Positions 16,217-21,450 of a stretch of DNA of 21,767 nt are shown here, one piece after another. Under the pieces are notes generated by a model. The model ran no database searches and was not told the origin of the DNA. It saw only the letters and a list, made by a program, of their open reading frames with translations. How positions within the stretch are numbered: position 1 is the stretch's first letter; each line of letters begins with the position of its first letter. The DNA comes from a virus: positions 1-21,767 of the IMG/VR virus record IMGVR_UViG_3300046524_000125; one strand, 5' to 3'. The position numbers were made by a program, and so were the translations under genes.

Positions 16217-17100
16217 TACAATGCGCGAATACAGAAGAGAACAGTAGCTGACAGCGGGCGGGTCTCAGTGCCATCGGCGCTACCGTTCGAAGTCGTGAAC
16301 GAGAAGGCGTGAGTGTGCCCTTGGCTCGCGCCGCTCGTGGTACCGCTGAAGGCGTGCGCGTGGTCGGTGTTGGTCGCTGCGATGGCGTTTGCGAAGCCCA
16401 CACCAAACGAGCCGCCACCATACTCCGTACCGCCGCTGCCGCCGTGTACGAACGAGCTTCCGTTGGTGAAACTGTGCGTGTGCGAGGCGTTCTGGTTCAT
16501 CGCGCCCGTACTGCCCGAGAAGGTGTGCGAGTGGTCAGCCGAGTTGTTACCGGTGTTGCCGGAGCCTGTGTGCGTGTGCGGAGCCGTCTGGGCAGCCTGC
16601 ACAGTGCCTACAGCGCCCGCAGCTCCTGAGACCTCACGGTGACGGAGGAAGCGGCTGTTGAGCGGGGGGACGTTGAACGTCGTACTGCCGTCGCCTGCGC
16701 CCCACGTAGTACCGATTGCGTTGAACAGGGCCGCGTAGGTCGTGCGGGACACGGCTTGGCCATCACAGGCAAGGTATCCATTGGGGACAGCGGAGCCTGC
16801 GTAGAAGCCGAGGAAGCCAATATCGACAGAGCCTTGGCCGATCAAGCTACCGACTACAGCCTGTTGGCCAGTACCTTTGCGGTAGAAGCCAGCAGTAGCA
16901 TCAGCAGCATAACCAATTGAGGGAGCAGAAGAGGTGCCATCAGGGGCAGTCAGATTGCCGCTAGTCAGCGAGCTGCCGACATCAGTGAGCAGAACCGACT
17001 TGATCAGCCGCAGATGATCGTCAGCTTGGTTGAGGCCATCCGAAGAGGCAGGGTTGGAGGCAACTAGACCCGAAATGTGGGTCGCAGTCTCTAAGGGCAT
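16216..17100 (-). CDS. Tail fibre with collar domain and HxH-rich tip
   Basis: The 294-residue protein opens with ATHISGLVASNPASSDGLNQ and ADDHLRLIKSVL, a common attachment segment of podoviral fibres. A collar domain (PF07484 type) spans about 95-155 (GFLGFYAGSAVPNGYLACDG; FNVPPLNSRFLR). The tip has five His-x-His motifs at 175-177, 190-192, 207-209, 247-249 and 262-264. In the T4 long-fibre tip such motifs bind iron in a trimeric needle; the same geometry is inferred here. The closing ETRPLSATVLFCIRA is usual for this fold. It is the first gene of the minus-strand cluster, with AGGA about 9-12 bases before the ATG. Confidence 0.88.
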   Translation of the reverse strand: MPLETATHISGLVASNPASSDGLNQADDHLRLIKSVLLTDVGSSLTSGNLTAPDGTSSAPSIGYAADATAGFYRKGTGQQAVVGSLIGQGSVDIGFLGFYAGSAVPNGYLACDGQAVSRTTYAALFNAIGTTWGAGDGSTTFNVPPLNSRFLRHREVSGAAGAVGTVQAAQTAPHTHTGSGNTGNNSADHSHTFSGSTGAMNQNASHTHSFTNGSSFVHGGSGGTEYGGGSFGVGFANAIAATNTDHAHAFSGTTSGASQGHTHAFSFTTSNGSADGTETRPLSATVLFCIRAL

Positions 17101-17412
17101 CGTGGGTCCTAGGGTACATAGGGCCCAGAGGGGCCTTTAGGGGACAGTGGAAATGGGGGAGTGGGACAGGTAATTGCAAATTGCTAGCTACTAGCTACAA
17201 ACTTCTGTCTCACATAGGTAACTAATGGTACCTAAAGGTCCCTCAGAGGTTTCTCTAAGGGGTGGTAATTTGCTACTACTTGGTATCCCTAGGGGCCATA
17301 CGTTCCACGAGGGTACATTGGGTTCCCTAGGGTACTAGCTGTAGTACAGGGGTCTTTGAGAGGACATCGTGGCCCTCTTCTCTCTATACGTGAGCATGTT
17401 TGCGCTGTAAGT

Positions 17413-17670
17413 CATTGATATCATTGGAGAACAGGGGTAAAAAAGGGCCATTTGGGACCTGAGGGTTCCGTTGGGACCCTACGGTACTTCTGGCGAAGCA
17501 CACCGCCCTGTTCAGCCGAGCAGAGGCCATGGGCTTTAGCCCTCGATTTTGGAACTGGGGGCCCCGAAAGGAGGGCCCGGGGGCCCCATGCCCGGCCGGA
17601 GTCCCTTTGGCTTCGCTGTGCCCCCCCGCCAGCTGCCCCCGCGCCATAGCTAACCCATTGATATCATTGG
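17413..17670. repeat. 15-bp direct repeats flanking a GC-rich segment
   Basis: CATTGATATCATTGG occurs exactly at 17413-17427 and 17656-17670, 243 bases apart start to start; its centre TGATATCA is palindromic. The sequence between is markedly GC-rich. It contains GGGGGCCCC twice (17557-17565 and 17579-17587), the hairpin GGGCTTTAGCCC (about 17531-17542), and GCGAAGC (17493-17499) with its complement GCTTCGC (17610-17616). The repeats could bound an insertion or be paired protein sites. Confidence 0.75.
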
Positions 17671-17897
17671 GCAACATGCGGATGCATTAACCGATAGGGG
17701 ATAGCTAGGGATAGCCAGCCTATCAAGTGGTAGGGCCGATACGGTCATATAGTTGCACACTGGCCATGGTCGGCGTTTGGCAGAGCGTAGACAGATAGGC
17801 CCTAGCTGCCCCTAGGAAGCCCATAGAGCCCGATGCGCCTATGGCTAGCTAGTCGTGCCCCATGCTGCCTCATGGCCCCTAGCTGCCCTCGGCTGGC

Positions 17898-17941
17898 GGT
17901 TTCAACAGCTAGGCGCAATCCGGCTCGCAACTGTTGAAACC
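17898..17941. promoter_or_regulatory. Perfect 11-bp inverted repeat upstream of the ATPase gene
   Basis: GGTTTCAACAG at 17898-17908 and CTGTTGAAACC at 17931-17941 are exact reverse complements with 22 bases between them. The site is about 150 bp before the ATPase start. No T tract follows, so it is not a normal terminator; an operator or recombinase-type site is more likely. Confidence 0.7.
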
Positions 17942-18087
17942 AATGGCCGCTATGCGCCCTTGGAATCCCTGTTATGCATTGTCCAGAAAGTATGCTTTGC
18001 GCAACGATTAGCTATTGCCAACTAGTGCTCGATAGTGTTCATAGGGGCAAGGCCGAACACACACACTGACTAACCGGAGCTAGACCA

Positions 18088-19353
18088 ATGACAACAACGA
18101 CCGACGATACCTTCCGCACCTATGAGACTGCGCTGGAACTCGGATGCGAGCGCGGCGACCTTCGCTTCTCCCTGATGGCGCAAGAGCGTAAGCACCCCGC
18201 TAAGCTCGCCTTGCGCAAATGGCTGTCAGCTAATGGCGTCCCCTCCACCTATGCCGCGCGCCTCTCATTCGCTGAGCTAGAGAACGCTTGGAACGATACC
18301 AGCGATGCCAGCCTCAATATCCTTCGCTTGTCACAAGGCGCTGCTACTAGCTCCGCTGCGCACGCTGCCCCCGCAACCCCTTCCACCGCAAACCCCTTTG
18401 AGGAACCAATGACCATTCATCCCCACACTACTGCGCACACTGCCCCTGCTAGCACAGCTAACCCGCTTGATGGCTTGATGGCCTACATCAATGCCAACAT
18501 GGCAGGCGCTGTTAATGAGGACAGGGTGCGCGCTATCGTTGAGGAAGCCTTGTCCGGTGTTGCACCGCGAGCCATTGAAATCATCAGCGACATGGGCATG
18601 GTCCGCATTGAGGAACGGACCAACCCGGTATTTGATCGCGTGCTTAAGTTGATCGCTTGCGGCGAGAACGTGCTCATTGTTGGTCCGGCCGGTTGCGGCA
18701 AAACCCACCTTGTGGAGCAAGTAGCCAAGGCGCTTGACCGTCGGTTCGGAATGCTTTCGGGCAGCGCAGGGGCAAGCGAAAGCCAAATCATGGGTTGGTT
18801 GCTGCCTTCCGACAATGGCAAGTTTGCTTATCAGCCGTCCGAGTTCATTGAACTGTACGAAGGCGGAAACTCCATCTTCCTATTTGATGAATACGACGCT
18901 TTCGACGGCAACATGCTGCTTTGTGCTAACTCTGCCTTGGCCAATGGGCATATCACTGTGCCTCAGCGTCTTGGTAATCAGCGCGTCAACCGGGGTGCAA
19001 ACGTTGGCATTGTGGCCACGGCGAACACTTACGGTACAGGTGCCGATCCTATCTATTCAGGCCGTAATCAGCTGGACGGCGCTACGCTTGATCGTTTCAT
19101 CGTGGTTGAAATGACCTATGACGAAAAGCTCGAAACCGAAATGGCCATGATTGGCGGATTGTACCCGGAACAATTGGGACGCTTCCACAGGCTTCGCGAC
19201 AAGGTAGCTCAGGCCGGTTTGTTGCGCGTTATCTCAACCCGCGCGCTGAAAAAGACGATTAGCAACATGCGTTGCGGGATGGATTTTGGCGCGGCATTGC
19301 AAGACTTAACCACGGGCTGGAGCGCGGACGAAAAGCAGCGGGTGGGCTTCTAA
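18088..19353 (+). CDS. MoxR/CobS-like AAA+ ATPase
   Basis: The 421-residue protein has a typical AAA+ core at about 175-400: Walker A GPAGCGKT at 199-206, Walker B FLFDEYD at 264-270, sensor-1-like IVATAN at 308-313, LDRF at 334-337 with a probable arginine finger, and a sensor-2-like STRAL at 383-387. The overall pattern is that of the MoxR/CobS/NorQ branch, whose members remodel partner complexes, often through VWA-domain proteins. Residues 36-70 (ALRKWLSANGVPSTYAARLS) look like a small helix-extended-helix or SAP-like domain, followed by an Ala/Thr/Pro linker to 130. The start has GGAG and CCA before ATG, matching the next gene. It is paired with the VWA-like gene downstream. A phage chaperone-like role is inferred; the target is unknown. 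Confidence 0.88.
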   Translation: MTTTTDDTFRTYETALELGCERGDLRFSLMAQERKHPAKLALRKWLSANGVPSTYAARLSFAELENAWNDTSDASLNILRLSQGAATSSAAHAAPATPSTANPFEEPMTIHPHTTAHTAPASTANPLDGLMAYINANMAGAVNEDRVRAIVEEALSGVAPRAIEIISDMGMVRIEERTNPVFDRVLKLIACGENVLIVGPAGCGKTHLVEQVAKALDRRFGMLSGSAGASESQIMGWLLPSDNGKFAYQPSEFIELYEGGNSIFLFDEYDAFDGNMLLCANSALANGHITVPQRLGNQRVNRGANVGIVATANTYGTGADPIYSGRNQLDGATLDRFIVVEMTYDEKLETEMAMIGGLYPEQLGRFHRLRDKVAQAGLLRVISTRALKKTISNMRCGMDFGAALQDLTTGWSADEKQRVGF

Positions 19354-19362
19354 TCGCGAAAA

Positions 19363-19399
19363 AGGGTTGCTTTGGGTATTGACTAGCTAGAGCAACCCT
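19363..19399 (+). promoter_or_regulatory. 9-bp inverted repeat bracketing the promoter of the VWA-like gene
   Basis: AGGGTTGCT (19363-19371) and AGCAACCCT (19391-19399) are exact reverse complements. With wobble pairs the RNA stem could extend to about 13 pairs. The -35 box lies in the loop and the -10 box begins just after the second arm. It may act as an operator or as an RNA attenuator between the ATPase and partner genes; no strong T tract follows. Confidence 0.6.
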
Positions 19400-19406
19400 A
19401 TATTCT
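19379..19406 (+). promoter_or_regulatory. Sigma70-type promoter for the VWA-like gene
   Basis: TTGACT at 19379-19384, a 16-base spacer and TATTCT at 19401-19406 are close to the consensus boxes. The expected start of transcription is near 19413, followed by GGAG at 19421 and ATG at 19435. It would let the partner gene be expressed separately from the ATPase. Confidence 0.55.
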
Positions 19407-19434
19407 CAAATCACCCAAACGGAGCTAGAGACCA

Positions 19435-20262
19435 ATGACAACCCATTGCCCCAACTTCCTTGATGCACGCTATGGCACGTTGCGCGACTATATCGACGCA
19501 GCAAAGATTGCCCCGCGTTGCCGTGCCAATGAGAAGCTAACCGGAGATTGGGATAGGGGCGAAAGCCTAATGGCCGATTGGGCCGGAGCGGCTAACACTG
19601 CCGATGCAGCGGCTAAGCTTACCGCGCCTTATGAGGCAGGCTCTGCAATCATCAGCCGCATTGAGAAGGCAGCTGCTAGCATCACACTGCCCCCCAAGAT
19701 GGACACGCGGCGCCGTAGGGTGCGTGGCGATCATGGGGATAGTCTAGACATTCATTCGGTCTATCGTGGACAGCTAGACCGCGCATGGGAACGTATGGGC
19801 AAGCGGCAAGTTACTGCCCCTCCTATGGTCTCGATTGTGATCAATTCAATCATTCAATCCGATCAAGACAAGACTGTCATCAGCTATCGCGGCGCGGTCG
19901 GTATCGTGCTCTGTCAGTTGCTGGAACGTTTTGGCTATCGCGTGCGCTTGGTAGTGGCACGCGGAGGGGAAGCTAGGACAGCATATGGCGATGACGAAAA
20001 GTTTAGCTGCCGCTCTACCATCAAAGACTATGGCAAGCCTCTAGACCGCGAAACGGTTGCTTGTGCCACCCACCCGGCAATGCAGCGCGTTATGGGCATC
20101 CGCTGGACGTGGGCCCATATGCACAGCGGGGGCACCATGTCAGGTTCGGGAGTTGGCGAGGCAGTCCGCGAGAAAGGCGAGATTTTTATCTCTAGCGAAG
20201 TCTACAACGAAGCGAGCGCAATCGCCAAGATCAAGTCTGTCATCAAAGAAATAACCAAATAG
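19435..20262 (+). CDS. VWA-like partner of the AAA+ ATPase (DUF7192-like)
   Basis: The 275-residue protein has an N-terminal helical part (LRDYIDAAKIAPRCRANEKL) and a basic segment RRRRVRGDHGDSLDIHSVY at 92-110. From 130 to about 175 it has a Rossmann-like unit: strand MVSIVINSII, helix AVGIVLCQLLERFGY, strand VRLVVA. This matches the VWA layout in CobT-like and DUF7192-type proteins, but the usual metal site DxSxS reads INSIIQS, so the site looks degenerate. The C-terminal part holds IRWTWAHMHS and EIFISSEVYNEASA. It follows the ATPase with its own promoter and nearly the same leader and first codons. A joint complex with the ATPase is inferred from this pairing; the family name is from memory of pattern. 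Confidence 0.7.
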   Translation: MTTHCPNFLDARYGTLRDYIDAAKIAPRCRANEKLTGDWDRGESLMADWAGAANTADAAAKLTAPYEAGSAIISRIEKAAASITLPPKMDTRRRRVRGDHGDSLDIHSVYRGQLDRAWERMGKRQVTAPPMVSIVINSIIQSDQDKTVISYRGAVGIVLCQLLERFGYRVRLVVARGGEARTAYGDDEKFSCRSTIKDYGKPLDRETVACATHPAMQRVMGIRWTWAHMHSGGTMSGSGVGEAVREKGEIFISSEVYNEASAIAKIKSVIKEITK

Positions 20263-20278
20263 CTGCCAAATCGCATTA

Positions 20279-20309
20279 GCTGCCCCGTGGTAAGTTTCCC
20301 CGGGGTGGC
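20279..20309 (+). terminator. Possible hairpin after the VWA-like gene
   Basis: GCTGCCCCG (20279-20287) pairs with CGGGGTGGC (20301-20309), nine pairs including two G-T wobbles, around a 13-base loop. There is no T tract, so a rho-independent terminator is doubtful; it may mark transcript ends or protect RNA. Confidence 0.35.
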
Positions 20310-20374
20310 CGCTACCCTACTAGCCTAGAACCGAAACCCTATTCAGTGACTCTCTAATCGCGAGGAAATGCCCA

Positions 20375-20620
20375 ATGAAGCTATTCGCCGTTACCGTGCT
20401 CTACATCAAAACCGATGGTACCGATTGCTCTGCCGTGGCCATGGTTGGCGCCCCTAGCGCCCTTGAGGCTATCGACGCGGCAGCGGAAGGCGTGCGTGCG
20501 CTACCCCATTGCCGGGAGGTGCAGGGCGGCGCTTGTGAGGAGCTAGCTGACCTCGGCTCTAACGCGCGAGAGCCGCAGGCGCCAGCGGCAACCCATCCCA
20601 CACACGCCACCGTCAACTAA
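20375..20620 (+). CDS. 81-aa small early protein of unknown function
   Basis: This is the first of a series of very small plus-strand genes. Residues 1-45 look like a compact alpha/beta unit (MKLFAVTVLYIKTDGTD; SALEAIDAAAEGVRALPHCR), similar in feel to many small phage host-interaction proteins. The last about 20 residues (NAREPQAPAATHPTHATVN) are low-complexity. They include the AACGCGCGAG element that elsewhere acts as a gene leader, so the tail could be a read-through extension. GAGG lies nine bases before the ATG. The family is not recognised. Confidence 0.6.
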   Translation: MKLFAVTVLYIKTDGTDCSAVAMVGAPSALEAIDAAAEGVRALPHCREVQGGACEELADLGSNAREPQAPAATHPTHATVN

Positions 20621-20779
20621 CCCCAACGCGCGAGGACTATACCGATGTGGAAACTTATCGCCCTCTGCCGAGGCTATCGTGCGGCATACGATGTGGAAGA
20701 TGGTCGCCTAGTTGTTCATAACGAGCGCACAGGCCGCTGGTTTTATTCGTGGCGTGAAGCTGCGCTCTAACGCGCGAGG
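20561..20779 (+). repeat. Recurrent leader element AACGCGCGAG
   Basis: The exact ten bases occur at 20561-20570 (inside the 81-aa gene), 20625-20634 (before the 41-aa gene), 20769-20778 (before the 69-aa gene) and again at 21422-21431. A one-mismatch copy (AACGCGCTAG) is at 21007-21016, and TAATCGCGAGG precedes the 81-aa gene. In three cases GAGG is nine bases from ATG, so it includes the ribosome site. Confidence 0.8.
20645..20770 (+). CDS. 41-aa small early protein
   Basis: ATG at 20645 to TAA at 20768-20770 encodes 41 residues. The protein is aromatic and charged, with LIALCRGYRAAYDVEDGRLV followed by NERTGRWFYSWREAAL; it may form a small beta-hairpin plus helix. It has a full AACGCGCGAGG leader with GAGG nine bases before ATG, and its stop codon overlaps the leader of the next gene. 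These features make it likely to be real despite its size. No family is recognised. Confidence 0.55.
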   Translation: MWKLIALCRGYRAAYDVEDGRLVVHNERTGRWFYSWREAAL

Positions 20780-20788
20780 GATAACCCA

Positions 20789-20998
20789 ATGAGCCGCCAT
20801 ACAATCACGTTTGAAGAAATGAGCGATTATCTAAATCAGGAGGTTTGGAGCATGGCCGCCTGTAGTTCTAGCGTCCGATCACACAAGAGGCTGGAAGCAA
20901 GCACCAAAGGAATGTTCCGCGTCACAGACGGCGGTGAAATCAAATATCAAGGGCCAAGCTTGGGTGCCGCCGTCGATGCCTACAACGAAACCCCTTAA
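20789..20998 (+). CDS. 69-aa small early protein
   Basis: The 69-residue protein begins MSRHTITFEEMSDYLNQEVW, a helix-rich start. It then has a Ser-rich stretch (ACSSSVRSHKRLEASTKG) and ends in a beta-like segment and helix (MFRVTDGGEIKYQ; GAAVDAYNET). The leader AACGCGCGAGGGATAACCC places GAGG nine bases before ATG. It is followed directly by the degenerate leader at 21007. It is not recognised as a family; a host-takeover role is only a guess from its early position. Confidence 0.6.
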   Translation: MSRHTITFEEMSDYLNQEVWSMAACSSSVRSHKRLEASTKGMFRVTDGGEIKYQGPSLGAAVDAYNETP

Positions 20999-21049
20999 CC
21001 ACCCCCAACGCGCTAGGGATAATTAGCTACAAATAGCTACACAAAGGCA

Positions 21050-21077
21050 TTGATTATCCCCCGCAACCTAGTACACT
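21050..21077 (+). promoter_or_regulatory. Sigma70-like promoter before the 56-aa gene
   Basis: TTGATT at 21050-21055, a 16-base spacer and TACACT at 21072-21077 fit a promoter. The predicted start near 21084 precedes AGGA at 21092 and ATG at 21106. It would drive the last three genes in the window. Confidence 0.5.
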
Positions 21078-21105
21078 AATCAAACCAAATCAGGACTAGA
21101 CGACA

Positions 21106-21276
21106 ATGCAACAGAGCAAAGCATACGTGATCAAGAACGCCACCCGGAACCTCAAGGCGACCATGGCCGCGCGGAAAGCCGAGTATGCCTTGTACCGCTA
21201 CGGCAGCGCGGTGACGATGCCGTTCATTCCTAAGCCTGTAACCAAAATCGATTGGCGCGGTCGCGTCTATCGCTAG
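21106..21276 (+). CDS. 56-aa basic small early protein
   Basis: ATG at 21106 to TAG at 21274-21276 encodes 56 residues rich in Lys, Arg and Tyr (KNATRNLKATMAARKAEYAL, then VTKIDWRGRVYR). AGGA lies about ten bases before ATG, and a plausible promoter lies just upstream. The charge suggests nucleic-acid or protein binding, but no motif is recognised. The next gene starts 15 bases after its stop. Confidence 0.55.
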   Translation: MQQSKAYVIKNATRNLKATMAARKAEYALYRYGSAVTMPFIPKPVTKIDWRGRVYR

Positions 21277-21291
21277 AGAGGAGCAAGCCCA

Positions 21292-21450
21292 ATGGCTACC
21301 AAAGACAAGCTAAGCACAGCTTCAGCGGCACTACCGTCGAACGAGGCTATCTGGTCCGGCCGCAAGGTGGCCGTGCCCAAGGCGCCCAAGGTCAAGCGGG
21401 CACCCAAGACCCAAACGCCACAACGCGCGAGCAAGAGGGGGCGCAAATGA
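21292..21450 (+). CDS. 52-aa highly basic protein
   Basis: ATG at 21292 to TGA at 21448-21450 encodes 52 residues. The second half is a Lys/Pro/Arg tail with repeated (A)PK units (VPKAPKVKRAPKTQTPQRAS, then KRGRK), which resembles DNA-binding histone-like tails. GAGGAG lies nine bases before the ATG, with the same CCCAATG ending as other early genes. Its stop overlaps the next start (ATGA). A DNA- or RNA-binding role is inferred from charge only. Confidence 0.6.
   Translation: MATKDKLSTASAALPSNEAIWSGRKVAVPKAPKVKRAPKTQTPQRASKRGRK

Larger units (their letters stand above)
17101..18087. promoter_or_regulatory. Divergent intergenic control region, about 1 kb, no convincing gene
   Basis: This gap separates the minus-strand late cluster from the plus-strand genes and must hold the promoters for both, though none could be placed with confidence. 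It is rich in CTAG (about 16 sites by eye), including CCTAGG at about 17107, 17288, 17329 and 17812. It also has GGTACC-like and AGGGTACAT repeats, a direct repeat with a GC-rich core, and an inverted repeat near its right end. A 97-codon minus-strand frame (17677-17384) is not accepted as a gene. It is a candidate origin or regulatory hub, by position and structure only. Confidence 0.6.

Noticed and set aside
17413-17670. Phage attachment site (attL/attR-like) at the direct repeats
   Set aside because: There is no integrase in the window and both repeats lie within phage intergenic DNA, so nothing supports integration.
17384-17677. 97-codon minus-strand frame in the intergenic region
   Set aside because: It has no ribosome site and a Pro/Gly-rich product caused by GC-rich DNA. 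Both ends are just translations of the direct repeat (NDIN twice).
17940-18060. Promoter for the ATPase gene
   Set aside because: Several TTGxxx words are present, but none has a good -10 box at 16-18 bases, so no promoter was called.
18088-20262. Cobaltochelatase CobS/CobT as a metabolic gene pair
   Set aside because: The ATPase is CobS-like only at family level. The partner lacks the normal VWA metal site and the acidic CobT region, so a cobalamin role is not supported.
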